Shown: positions 49,741 to 61,725, counted from the stretch's first letter. The stretch is 64,000 bases of DNA from Corticium candelabrum (GCF_963422355.1 NC_085087.1:5921709-5985708); one strand, 5' to 3'. The notes: generated by a model from the letters alone, not told the origin. Numbers and translations are program-made.

Positions 49741-50844
49741 ATTTGTTGTTGTGAATTCAGTTAATATGTAGTGGTGAGCTAATATTTAGTGGTGGAAGTT
49801 TTGATTGATGTCTACAGTCAATGTTATTAATTAAATTTATATAGTAAACGTCGATTGATTATTGCAGTTAATATTTATTGATTTAATACATTTCATATTT
49901 TCTTTGATTAATTAACACAGTCAATATTGTAAATAGAGTCAACGTAACTTCTTTATTCTGGTTGTTGCAGATTCTAGATGAGTAACCTGGATAACTTCCA
50001 TTATTGCACCTGCCAGAAGACAAATTACATGTGTGGTTTAGGCATAAGTCACCTATGTTTCAATTAATTAACATTTCTGGATCTCGATAAGGTACTTGCA
50101 TGCAATGTTTCAGTTGTATGTACTGCACTTGTAAGTCAAAGAAGGTTTGAATTTTTAGTTCATCTTTCGAGATTCTCCAGAGTTACACAGAAAGTGCCTT
50201 TTCTTCAGGGAGCTGCCATGACCAATTTTCTGAAGAAATGAGTGCAACTAAGTTTGTATAGCTGCATTGCATTTTGACTCGTAGTGCTTTTAGATATTGT
50301 ACTTTGTACATTTGATAGATTATTTGCAGGATCTTTTGGGAGACCAGCCATGCTGAAAGTGATTTCTGAATAGATTTGCATACATGATGATGGTGGGTGT
50401 ATCTATTTATATCTATAATGCTCACTTGAGCGATCTGCCATTCATTGTGTCCCTGGCTGTTAGATTGGGAGTCTTCTCAGATAGGGCTCCATATATGAGG
50501 GCTAGCTGTTACAGTAATTCTGGTTTCAAAACTTGATAAATACCAAAGGGCGGTGTTTCTTTACTATGATGAGATGGAGCAGTTGATGATGCATATTCAC
50601 AGTATCTTATACCATGCTCAAATTGACCACAAATAGAACTACGTATATACAAGCACAAAACATTATCATGTTACTTTGAGTCTTTCTTTAACATCTAGAG
50701 CGTACACTGTTATATCCAACTGGTAATGACTATAACTGGTTAAGATTGAGTTATGCGTATACAGCATTGTAAACTGGTAAACAAACGTCATAAATCTGGT
50801 AAGAAATGTCACAGCAGTCGCTAGATTTTGCTAGAGAGTACTTT

Positions 50845-50931
50845 AACATGTCATTCCCCGATCCACCTTCCAATATTCTTCACACATCCTATACACACAA
50901 TGCAAAATATCAAGCATCTCATTCTTCAGGT
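50845..50931 (+). CDS. Candidate first exon of the transposon's protease gene
   Basis: An ATG near 50,849 begins MSFPDPPSNILHTSYTHNA and ends at a GTAAAT donor near 50,931. The next recognisable coding sequence starts near 51,360 behind a 'cctcccaaag' acceptor-like site. Weak evidence: short and without a recognisable domain. Confidence 0.25.
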
Positions 50932-51359
50932 AAATTTTTAAATCTCTTTCTACACATTGTAGTGTTCTGTCTAAGTGACTAGATGATTTTAGTTAGCATT
51001 TCATGTCCCATTTAATTATGAGATTGTACATTACATGTAGTAGTTCCTTGTAATCACATGTACCACACATCCTTGCTAAGTACCTATAGCTAAAGCATGC
51101 TTCTTTTAAAGTGTGCCTACACTATCTTGTTTAGATAGTGTAGATATTAACCAATATGCATGAGAATTTGTTGGTGTCCAGAATACTACAAATTATATTA
51201 GCTCACCACTAGTCATGTTAACTGAATTCACAACTACAAATGTCGATTAGTAATACTCTGCCACCTAGCTGCAGTAAAGTAATACAAATACTTTGAGTTG
51301 AACGAGTTTGTTCCTTAATTTAATGTCCATACTCCTGTCTAAGTGGTGTCCTCCCAAAG

Positions 51360-52143
51360 GTTATTCAAGAAGACAAGTGGTTCAACAAGGTCTGTCACAT
51401 TCCTGACACTTTGAATCTTGAACTCTTGAACTTGAGCAAGATACAGCAATTTCAACAAATTCTGTCAGACAAGCCAGCCTCTGCTGTGGCATTTGGTGAC
51501 GTGACTACAGTAGCTACCAAATGTCTAGACTGGCATGTGACAGATGGTTACCTGATACACTGCTTGAAGGTATGGCATCGCTTCTCAATTGCTCATCACA
51601 AGATTGTCTTTGCCTTGTGCTATCCAAAGTTTGCTAATTCACGTTGAACACATCCATAGCATTAGCTCTGAACAACAGAAAGAAGATTAGACTTATATTC
51701 CTGATTGTCAACGTACAAATTGATGCCATAACTGGATCTTCTGTTGCATCAAATACATTGATCAGTGGGAATCATTGGACAGTGGTTGCTTTAGATTTGA
51801 ATTCAAAGTTTCCTTCTATGGTGGCCCATTGGGATAGCCAGTTCCTACCAAATTGTTGGTAGAACTAATACAAACACTGGACTATGTAAGCACTGCCTTA
51901 GGTGAAAGAGTGGATATTCATGATTTGATTCCTATGCATAGGCCGACATTTGAAAAGATGGAAACACACATGATCAAGGCATTGCAAAATTTCCCAATAC
52001 AAACATGTTCTTCTCTTTGTGGGGTTATTGCCTTTGTTTTTGTGCCAGTTGCAGCATTTTCTCCAGAGAATCTGTGGGCACACATCTGTTCGCCACAGCT
52101 GTCCTTCTATGTGACAAAGCAAAACTCAAACTTTACCTTCAAC
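51360..52143 (+). pseudogene. Ulp1/C48-like cysteine protease, frameshifted
   Basis: Three frames in series: 51,360-51,647 (DKWFNKVCHIPDTLNLELL), 51,644-51,862 (SGNHWTVVALDLNSKFPSMV, AHWDSQFLP) and 51,853-52,143 (VELIQTLDYV, FPIQTCSSLCGVIAFVF). The His of HWTVV, the Asp of HWDS, the Gln of PIQT and the Cys of LCG are in the order of SUMO-protease (Ulp1) catalytic residues; the usual Asp before the Cys is Leu here. Such proteases accompany several large DNA transposons. The last frame is interrupted at 52,144 by a hAT-like element and appears to resume after 53,214. Confidence 0.7.
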
Positions 52144-53214
52144 CAGGGTTCTCCCCAGGATTTCAAGAAAGCGTAGCACTAGCCCCTCCCTAAGACCACG
52201 CCCATCCACTGACGTCACGACAAAGTCCCAATTGCAATACTAATCTATTATCAATATATATTAGACTTGCTGCTGAAAATCGTCTATACTAGCTGTTGTT
52301 TACAGGCTGTCAGCTATCAGTAATCCATTAATTGGACGAATTTAGCATGGACAGCTGTTGAAGTCAAGATATTGCTGTGACTTGTAACCATGCATTGACA
52401 AACCTGTTAACTAGTCTACTAAGTAGCAGTGCACGCTTGCTAGATACACACTGTGACACAATTGAATGCATAAACACAATGACATACTATTTATTCGTAA
52501 TCATTGCTTCAAACAGTGACTGAGTATATACCCTAAGGTTGCTGCTACATTAGAGAGTAACAAGCAAAACTGTGTTCAATCTTACAAGCTGTCCACTGTA
52601 TAATGAAATTATGCTGACTCTGTTACAATATTGTAATGCATCTGTTCCTCTTGGAAGCCCACTCCAGACATGCAGCGTTAAAGTCAAAGTCTTCTAAACA
52701 GGGACCTTCAATAGAGATAAACAGCAGTTGCACTGTGATTTTGTTGCTCAGACGGGGTTTCTCAGAGGTGTCTTTATCCTATTCAGTTCAGAAAAGCCCT
52801 CTCACAGTCAGCAGTGGAAGCAGGGATTAGCTGGGCAATGGCTGCAAGGTTACAAATGTTTGGAAACACTAAGGAAAGGTTCTCTTTCTTCACAATTGTA
52901 GCCATCACATCTTGTTCTGTATGGCAAAGAATTTGCACTTTGAAGTGGCACAGCTGTTGGAATCTGACTGGAACTATTTTTGCAAAGTGGTCAGTCAGCG
53001 GTCCTATTCAGTATTGGCTTTCTTCAAGCCGCCTACTTAGTAAGCAGGTTCTAAACATGCAAATTACATCATTAAGATTATGTTTCCTTCACATGCACTT
53101 GATATCCCGTATCTGGAGCATATCTAGACAATCTCAAATCAGTGATCTCTGAGAGTGAAGTAGAAATTCAAGCGTAGCGCAGCGCTACACTCAAACGCCC
53201 TGGGGAGAACCCTG
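52144..53214. mobile_element. Nested hAT-like non-autonomous element, 1,071 bp
   Basis: Inverted ends CAGGGTTCTCCCCAGG and (reversed) CAGGGTTCTCCCCAGG continue imperfectly. The flanks share CTTCAAC (52,137-52,143 and 53,215-53,221). These termini are of classic hAT style. The interior has only short frames (for example AKNLHFEVAQLLESDW near 52,925) and no transposase that I can recognise. Confidence 0.75.
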
Positions 53215-53221
53215 CTTCAAC

Positions 53222-53600
53222 CAAGCCCTTATACTCACTACCTGACGAATACCTTAGCAGTATGGCTGCTTTCTGATCAAATTAAAATTCAAATATCCTA
53301 GATAAGTCCATAGATAAGTCCATATTAGCTGATGAAAACTTGCAGTCTCAGCAAATCCAAAGCCACCATCTCAAGCAACCTAAACGCCAGAAGCTTTGCT
53401 TAAGTCTGAGTAAAATTTTCAAGACCAAAGTTTCAGGAGAAAATGTAACTCTTCAGCAATTTCACCATGCAAAGCAACTACTGATTGGCCCTCCTGCTAT
53501 ATGCCTGACAAAGCAAACAAAGTTGGTAGAAAAAGTCACTCTCGCTAAGGCCGTTTCAGCTGGCAAGAGAAATCCTTTCTTTCTAATGTAACCTGATGCA
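53222..53600 (+). pseudogene. Continuation of the transposon's first gene
   Basis: An open stretch at 53,340-53,591 (KQPKRQKLCLSLSKIF, NVTLQQFHHAKQLLIG) is lysine/glutamine-rich and charged, without a recognisable fold. It may be the protease's C-terminus or a linker to the transposase. Confidence 0.3.
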
Positions 53601-53799
53601 CTTCTAATGAGAGTCATTCACAGGGTACAAAAGCTGACAACGTCCGTGAAACCTCCCTGCCTGTAGTAGAACAACAGTCAGTTTATGTCAAGAGATGCAC
53701 TTTAAGCAAAGACACACTTCAACAATTTCAAACTACCAGTGAAGCCAATCTAGAGCACCCACTTGATGCCAAACAAGAATGCAAATCTGATTCAGGCCT

Positions 53800-56464
53800 C
53801 CCTACCAGTATTATACCCTTGCTCCCGCAGCGGTACAACTATTTTGTTGACTCATATTGTCAGCATGAATTGGAAAGTTTCCTAGGAGCTGAAACATGCA
53901 ACTTTACTCTAGAAGCATGGACAAGTGCCAATTGTGAAACTGCAGCTGTCCAGTTAATTACACATTTTGAAGAGGTTTCAAAAACCACCTATTGAAGCAC
54001 TACAGGTTTCAAAGCAAAAGGATGGCGGCTCCTTTTTAAAACTGTTCGTCATTGTCATCATTACAGGAAACAGAAAACTCTGTAACAAATGTCCACAGAA
54101 AGGAAGTGCAAACTAAAGAAAACCACCATACATTGTTCCACACAAGACAAAAAGTCAATGTGTCCTAGCACTTTAATAGTTAGGGTATACCCACCTGAGG
54201 CATCTAGAACCTCAGACCACCCTGAATATCTTGCCTTAACAATCACATACCACCCAATCCACGGTGGCCATGCTCTCAGCTTTAGGCCAGTCACAGAAGC
54301 TGTGAAAAAGCAAGAATTAGTCTCTTTGAGTCTGACAGCTCTGCTGCGTCTGCAAAACATGAATACTTGACCCAGATTCAACTGAAAAGTGATCCACGAG
54401 TAGTTGAGAGCACTCTTGCAGACAGAGCCATAACCCCAAACGTACGAGACATTCAACGCCTCTTTAGACAATGGCGATCAGACAACACTGGACCAGAAAA
54501 TGGAGAGGCTATGTTTGAGCGACTGCTCGAGGAAGTACAACAATACAACAAGGAACATGAAAAAGAGGGTGGGCAAGTATTTCTTCAACCTTATGAAGCA
54601 GCAGCTGCAATGAACATGAATGAACCTAAACTTGGGCAAGTATTTCTTCAACCTTATGAAGCAGCAGCTGCAATGAACATGAATGAACCTAAACCAAAAA
54701 CCAGAAAGACTGATGCCATGCCCTTCCTTTTAGCTCTAGTCACTCCTCTCATGGCCAGAGTCCATGAAATGGTCACACAAAGTGCAAAGCTAGTCTTTTG
54801 TAACTCAACAGCCAGTCTTGATAACTTGAACACAGCTGTGTTCATACTTAGCTGCGGCACATCAATAGGAGCTCTACCACTTGCTGCAGTTATGACATTC
54901 AGTGAAGATGCTGTTACCTTGTCAGCAGGGTTTACAGTACTGTGCCACATACTGCCCAAGTGTGCATTTTTTTGAAGAGGCCCAAATCTTGGACCACTAA
55001 CATTATTGACAGATGACTGTGCAAGCAAACGGATTGCTCTAAAGAGTACATGGCCTCAAGCGGAATTACACCTATGTGTCTTTGATTTTTTACAAAGTAT
55101 ATGAAGATGGGTTTGGAGCTCAAATTTTGGTATCTGTGGTACAGACAGAATTACCTGTATGGCTCTAACAAAACAACTTGTTTATGCCCCAAGTGAGCAA
55201 GCATTGACTGAAATCAAACGTGAAGTAGACAAAAGCCCTTTTCAGACATTCAAAAGAGACTAGGTGATTACTGGCAACAGAGGAAAGAATAGGCTGTGTT
55301 TCCGAAAGAACTTTCCCACACGAGGCAACTATACTAACCATAATTCAGAGGCTAGCATACGCATCAGAAAAGACATCCTTTTCCAAAGGAATAAAGCTTG
55401 GAATGTGGTACAAATGTTCAATCTTCTCACACAGACTCGCAAACTCTATTACCAGCGACGTTTAATATCTGTTGCCACAAACAGATTAGATCATTTTGTC
55501 TCTACAAGATTTACTGTGACAGGAGTAAAAGCGTACACCATTCCATCTGACGACATTGTCGCATCAGATGACCCAGACGTTTACACTGTTGTGAGTCAGT
55601 CAGATAAGAATACAATGTGGTAGTAGACTTACAACTGGGTGAGTGCACCTGTCCCATCGGAATGCAAAGTCAACCTTGCAAACACCAATTTGCAGCAGCA
55701 ATGAAGTATCGCAAAAGCAGTGCCAATACTATCCCAACGTATTCGCCTCAAGGCCGTCAGCTTTTTGCAGCAGTGGCATTAGGACAACACTGCCAACCCA
55801 TTTCCTTTTACAGTAGTGTCCACCAAAAAGCAGAAGAAGAACATCTAAAGTCTCTTTCCATCAGTATGAATTGGTCTGACGAAGATATCAAACGTTCCTT
55901 TGAAAAAATTGCTCCTTGTTCCTGTGAAACAACTGAAGTAGCAACTGCAGCTGACGACAACAGTGATTTTAGCAATACATTTAAAAGAGATCAAGCGCAA
56001 CCAATTAACAGAGGAGCTATGAAAAGTCAAGGGACGTCATTGAAAGAGTACTGCAGGTCACTAAAGATATCAAGGACGGACTGCATGAAAGTCATGTCAC
56101 AGACAGCTTCATAGCTGCAGTAGAAAGGTTTTGTTCTAATTATTGGAAACTACAAGGCAAAGGAATCCACTCGCCTGGTACACAGCAGCGACTGCGTTCT
56201 GCTCTACATATGTTTGGTAAAGAGGTGGGAGTCAGAAAACAAAAGAAAAAGATTCGAGTGCAACCTACTGCTGTAGCTAGACGACACTTCAAGTCCTTTT
56301 CTACCCGTCCAGCATCAGCAGGACGTCCAAGTTTGTTCATGAAAGCCGAAACTACAACCAACACGTTCAACAGAAACATTATCCCCAAACGAATCCACCA
56401 GAGAACAAGGAGAAACTACAATCTGACAATAAGTTTGAAAACAAATACCCCTAATGCCATCTAA
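53800..56464 (+). pseudogene. MULE-type transposase with WRKY/GCM1-like DNA-binding region and SWIM finger, decayed
   Basis: Segments in order across several frames. An N-terminal DNA-binding region (LESFLGAETCNFTLEAW, RHCHHYRKQKT, CPSTLIVRVY, HPIHGGHALSFRPV) has the C..C..H..H spacing of a WRKY-GCM1-like fold. The catalytic core begins MPFLLALVTPLMARVHEM and LVFCNSTASLDNLNTAVFIL, where family members have an Asp (FCDST) and this copy has Asn. LLTDDCASKRIAL and WPQAELHLCVFDFLQ supply the second acidic region. RGNYTNHNSEASIRIRKD follows, then the SWIM finger GECTCPIGMQSQPCKHQFAA at 55,638-55,697. A 60-bp in-frame tandem duplication occupies 54,572-54,691. Stops near 54,975 and 55,262 disable it. 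Confidence 0.75.
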
Positions 56465-56489
56465 ACTGTACAAGGATACAAGATTTTTG

Positions 56490-57763
56490 AGTAGAGGAAA
56501 CTGTTCATGTTAATATTCCTTGATATAAAGAGAGAAACAGATTGTAATTACAGTGTTCAGAATGAGTGTTCAGAACAAGTCATTCCAGTTTTATGTCCAG
56601 CAAACTGTGCACCCACTAGAGAAATAGGCATCTTCATTGTGTGTGTTTTAATTTTATTTTAAAATGGATCATGGATTGATTCTATGTATTTTAGGCTAAC
56701 AAAAAACTGCTCTGTGGCAACAGACTGTCCGGATCAACAACTTCCTCTAATCCTGCCTGTATGCCATACATTTCTTATGCAAACAAATTAATTGCAGTAA
56801 CAGAAGAGTACATGATTAATAAACAGGTTCTTCTGCAATAGTTACTAGTATATACAGTAGTGGACAAAAGTATTTGCCGGGTAGTTTTGTTGTTGATTTT
56901 TCATCATATTCTGGACTACAGAATGGAAATAAGTGCTGATATGAGCATAAATTGGTAAGTTAGTTTGTTTTCAAAGGTTGTAATATTGTTTGCATTGAAT
57001 ATGCTTTGATAAGTTGTAATGTAAACTTAATTAATCTGTTTTAACTAGGTTGTAACAATAATCTTAATTAAATTGCAACAACCAACTGATTTAGACTCAA
57101 TTCTGTACCAATTAGTCTTGATTTTCCTATTGCATGACCAACATTGACCAAGAAGTCGCTTTATTTATATTAATATTTTGTGCTTCCACTCAAACACAAA
57201 CATCTTGAAAACCCTTGAAATTTCTTGCCTGGCAAATAATTTGTCCACTACTGTATATATACACATATAAATTATAAATTACTATTTATTAAATCACAAT
57301 GAAGGTTCAAAATACTACCATAAATACATAAATTGTGCTTTAATGTTACTAAATACTGTATTCTAATAAATTAATAATTAGTTAATTAACTAATATCAAT
57401 TAACTAGCAAAATGTACAAACCTCTGCCGTCTTGTATGATAGCTGCATCACGCAAAGCTCTTCTGGAGTCAATTTTTTCTCGAGAAAGTCGATTTCTGGA
57501 AAGAAAACCGTTTGTAGCAACCAACATTCCCCATACTGGGGCTCTCCTTTCACTAGCCACTGCTGTTTACTGAGTGTGGTAACTTCTCGCAGAGAAAGCG
57601 CAATTCCCACGATCTGTCAGCGTAACAACACATTTCGAACTACTAAATCATGCATGATCCAGCATGCGTGCACGTGAGAATGGTCAACCGTGCACGTGCA
57701 ACTTAAACTTATCCGGGCTATATATCCGGGATGTGTGTGTGAAGTGGACCCAAAAAAATTTGC
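56490..57763 (-). repeat. Right long terminal inverted repeat
   Basis: Reverse complement of 48,744-49,740, interrupted by the mariner-like insertion at 56,855-57,253. Confidence 0.8.
56855..57253. mobile_element. Mariner-like MITE, 399 bp, TA target
   Basis: Ends CAGTAGTGGACAAA and TTTGTCCACTACTG, flanked by TA on both sides. The left arm of the host transposon lacks it, which gives the empty site. No coding sequence. Confidence 0.8.
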
Positions 57764-57771
57764 GTCGAGGC

Positions 57772-57828
57772 TACCAGAGCATAACAATGCACAAGTTCAG
57801 TGCCTGTACTGGGTGGAAAGTCATCTAC
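57772..57828 (-). pseudogene. Ig1 start of the degenerate partner of A3 (displaced)
   Basis: The first part of the Ig1 exon (DFPPSTGTELVHCYALVA-like, read on minus) with its upstream acceptor. It is separated from the rest (48,743 downwards) by the 9-kb transposon. The intergenic space to A3's signal exon (58,088) is about 260 bp and is shared by the head-to-head pair, so it may hold a bidirectional promoter. Confidence 0.65.
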
Positions 57829-58087
57829 AATCAGACATATAATGACTGCTCTTGTCTAGGCAGTCTGCATGTACTGCATGGATCTAGACACGTGCATACG
57901 CTACGTAGACAGTGTAACATTTGCATGTAGACATGCACCTACCGCATCTAAGACTCGTGTTTCCAAAAAATTCAGGAACATCGAACAAAACAATACAATG
58001 ACACGTACTACTAACACCTTTTGGATTGCGTGGCTCAAAATACAGCGTACGGGAACTTTTATTGACACTCGCGCTAGAAGAAGGATA

Positions 58088-59820
58088 ATGTCCGTCCCTG
58101 TCATGCTTGTAGTCCAGCTCTTGTGGTTGACGTTCTTGAAACGTTCTCTAGGCAACAGTCTCAAGTGCGGTAGGTACTGGACAGTAGATAACTGTAACGT
58201 GTTCACATGCAGTTACAGTCGTTCTTTTTATGTCTGATTGTAGATGACCTTCCACCCAGTAAAAGCACTGAACTTGTGGATTGTTATGCTCTGGTGAACA
58301 GCAGCGTAACCATGAATTGCACATACTGCGGCATGAATGCTCATCGTCTAACCGGACCCTTTTGGAATATCCAATTTAGTAATTCAACCGTTGCATCAGT
58401 TGTGTCAGCTCTCGACGCTCTTCCTGGCTTCACATTTTTCTCTGCGTTAAGTAACAACTACACGGAGCTCACTATCGACCAAGTGTCTGAAAATCTTAAT
58501 TTGTTTACAATACAATGTCATTTTGGTATTAGATTTGCTAATAATCCAGAAGCTGGCAGTGGCAAGATTAAAGTTTTACTCGGAAGTAAGAGAAACATGC
58601 TAATTTGTCAATGTTTAATAGTTGATTGACTGTAGGTCTTCCTACCATCTCTTGTAAGCCACATTTATGCACCTCTGTGAATAATTCGAAAGCAGAAATT
58701 CCCTGTGAAGTATCTGGAACTCCTATACCATCCACTAAGATTGAGCTGAATAGTGCTGGAACAAGTGTCCCTGATGATTCATCTCAATTTTCTATACATC
58801 GTGCAGATAGCTTGATGCCTTTTCTAACAATCGATCCTGTCAATTGTACACTTGATGCTGGCAATAATTACAGAATATCATCTGAAAATATACTGGGAAC
58901 ATCACTACCTTATCAGTGGAACGATGCTCATGTGCTTGGTACATATATTCAACATCTGTTTTGATGTTCTCAGATATTTGACTTGTGGTATGCTGTACGT
59001 CTAGATAATGACGACTTATCAGATTGTCAAGTTATTGACAATACAACACGCTTGACTTGCTCGTTTTCACTTGCTAGATTTCCTACAGCAAACATTGTGT
59101 GGAACATCAACAGCAACAACATTATTAATGAAACCTCTGACATCGATGTTTGTGCATGTCGAGTAACTTCTACTGTCATTGTTAGTTTGCAACATGTGTC
59201 TGCATCAACATCATGTACTGCTTTATATAACAACGACATGATGACTCGATATTCATTCAAACGTTGTGGTTTGTTCTGCATTTTTTGATACAATTGCGTG
59301 ACAATATGGTCTACTCTTCCTTTGTTTTGTTAGAATCTACACCAAGTCCACCAGTTACATCTATTCCTACTTCAGGTATAAACATTGACAAGTGTATTTT
59401 ATTTTGAAGTACGAATGTTGCTTATTAAAGGATGACATGCCTAACAAAATGATGATTTGGTATCCATTAAACTTTGGGTTTATCTTTAATTTGTCTTTTT
59501 GATTATATTGCAACTGCATTTTCGTTAACTAATCAACTACGTAGCATCATCAAGCCTTGTTTCAGGTGTGCATAGGAATATTCAAAATTGAGTTCGTTGT
59601 AACAATGAAAAACTGTAAATATTTACGATCTAACGTTTCTAACCGTGGTTGGCTTCTGTAGATAGATTTGTATATGTTGATAAACTAAAAGTTGTGTTTT
59701 ACTTAATGTGTTGTGTGTTGTTGTAGGCACTAGCTTGACCAATACTCTACATGGTCTGGGATCTGCTGGTGAGGTGGAAATGGTTTTTCAATCGCTTGTG
59801 TAGTTTTTGTAGTAATTTGG

Positions 59821-59897
<77 letters not shown>

Positions 59898-59900
59898 TGT

Positions 59901-59976
<76 letters not shown>

Positions 59977-59984
59977 GTTTGTGT

Positions 59985-60023
<39 letters not shown>

Positions 60024-60238
60024 TGTGTGTGTGTGCGCGCGCGCGTGCGTGCATGTGTGTCTCAGCGGAATACTCTTAAATTTAAGAGTTTTTATGTTGA
60101 CGGTATCAATATATTGTTGGAATATTGTAGTCTCTCATACAGTCTACGTGTGTCTTGCAATGCTTTACCGCGAAAGAATTCAAAGCAAGAAGATTTAAAC
60201 ATGTCTTTGAGGATTTCATGATGCAGCTTTCAGGCGTA

Positions 60239-60304
<66 letters not shown>

Positions 60305-61241
60305 TTACTTTGCTTTTACAACGCTCTTGCTTGAATGCGACAATTTTCTCACTGCTGTCTATTACTAGGTCTCTGTCGCAATTAATTGAAGCTTGTATTG
60401 GTGTGAGGGATGGGTTAGGTTGTGAATTTCTTGTCAATCATCATCTTATTTAATTAAGTTGGATTTAGTAATAAACTGATACGGACAACAATTTGTCGGT
60501 TTTTTGTTTGTATTTGTATATATAGATTTGCCAGACGTGGTCTCGATTGTTTCACAAAATCGATTTGTATCTACTGAGATTGGTTGTCAGTTTGCATCAA
60601 TACAACCGACATCTACTACAGACATCACTGGATACTTAGTACGACTCACTAACGCTCACAAGCAGAGCGAACTGGAATTGTCGCTGAGCAGCAACAACAA
60701 TCTATTTCTCGACGAATTGGAAGAAAACACAGCATATACAGTTGAGATAAGAGGACGTAATAGACACGGATTGGGTCCAACTTCAAGCATTTACGTCTTT
60801 CAAACTACATCGTGCACAGGTAAATGGATCGATCAATATGTTTATGTCCTGTTGTTCTTACTTGCAGTCCTTGTTTGCAAGCAGATGAGAAGACAAACTT
60901 GGGACTAACAGCTGCAGTCGCTACATTGTCCGCTCTTTGCATTATTCTGCTGATGCTTGCTGCTTACCTTTTCTATCGATTGAGACACGTGATGTATGTA
61001 TTCACATAATCGTTCTTGCTTTCGCATCATTTCATATGACGAAATGTTTAGTGCTCTAGGCGGTGCGAAAGAGTCTAACACAACGGAAATGAATGAACAG
61101 GAACAGAGACACGATGCTGCAACGTACGAGACAGTGTCCGACTCTGGTCATCAGGCCGACGTACTAACAAGGAGCCCACTGTATGAAGAAACATCGGTTG
61201 TCGACAGTCCATCATACGGCGTCGTACTAGATCAGAATTAG
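58088..61241 (+). CDS. Receptor A3: type-I membrane protein, Ig-Ig-Ig-FN3-TM-tyrosine tail (548 aa)
   Basis: Exons: 58,088-58,169 (signal peptide MSVPVMLVVQLLWLTFL), 58,244-58,585 (Ig1), 58,636-58,938 (Ig2), 59,005-59,268 (Ig3), 59,334-59,375 (linker ESTPSPPVTSIPTS), 59,545-59,565 (microexon SSSLVS), 60,526-60,819 (FN3), 60,885-60,993 (TM), 61,052-61,241 (tail). Introns are 74, 50, 66, 65, 169, 960, 65 and 58 nt. The joined frame is open from ATG to TAG. Relative to A1, Ig1 differs at 12 residues plus one insertion, Ig2 at 3, Ig3 at 1, FN3 at 1, and the tail not at all. The optional hydrophobic exon (59,727 on) is frameshifted here by one missing T. Cell-surface location follows from signal peptide and TM. 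The ligand is unknown; homophilic recognition is a guess. Confidence 0.8.
59822..60058. repeat. (TG)n microsatellite, about 237 bp
   Basis: The longest TG tract in the window, inside the intron before the FN3 exon of A3 and directly after the hydrophobic exon. Confidence 0.95.
60239..60302. repeat. (TA)n microsatellite
   Basis: Intronic in A3; equivalent to 31,014-31,034 in unit 2 and to the retrocopy insertion site in unit 1. Confidence 0.95.
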
Positions 61242-61725
61242 AATTATTAAATTTACGTTTTGTGATAGTCAATTCAGTAATTGGTTAGTTAATCGACTGT
61301 TGGACGACATGCCATTGAAGGTCTGTGATTCCTACCTATTTGGTAGATGTAACTTTATAGCATCTCATGTATAACGCATTAGCAATAGAAGTAAATTACA
61401 TTAATTTTGAGACAGCCTGAGCTAGTTGTCTTATTTAATTGCCACTTGTAGCTTCTAGATCTACAACACAACAGTGCATGATTGTTTTCCAAGTTTGCTT
61501 TCTGCGTTTGCTCGAGATGGAATAAACGGTTTCCACTCAGCCGAGAAAGAAAGAAACAACAGCGTTCTGAAGCGGTTCCAAAACTATATATGAGGTCTTC
61601 AAAGGGTTGTGACTGTATATGGCATTCATCATCCAATCTTTTTGGATTTTTTACAAGATTGTCTCTCACTTGCTGAGCTATGCCCGCCGTCGCATGATAT
61701 TCCATGCATTGTTTAATCAATAATG

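Larger units (their letters stand above)
48744..57763 (+). mobile_element. 9.02-kb MULE-like transposon carrying SWIM transposase and Ulp1-type protease
   Basis: Both ends start gcaaattttttt and are inverted repeats for roughly 1 kb (48,744 to about 49,740, and about 56,490 to 57,763, the right arm being enlarged by a 399-bp insertion). The 8-bp flanks GTCGAGGC (48,736-48,743 and 57,764-57,771) are duplicated. The single-copy empty site is preserved at 18,553-18,560 in unit 1. Inside are remnants of a protease gene and a transposase gene on the plus strand. Long inverted repeats, 8-9-bp duplication and a SWIM finger fit Mutator-like elements; Zisupton/KDZ elements are the main alternative. 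Confidence 0.85.

Noticed and set aside
58939..59004. In-frame TGA between Ig2 and Ig3 read as a nonsense mutation in A1-A3
   Set aside because: A 66-nt GT-AG intron with matching phase 1 removes it, at identical positions in all three copies, and restores an Ig linker.
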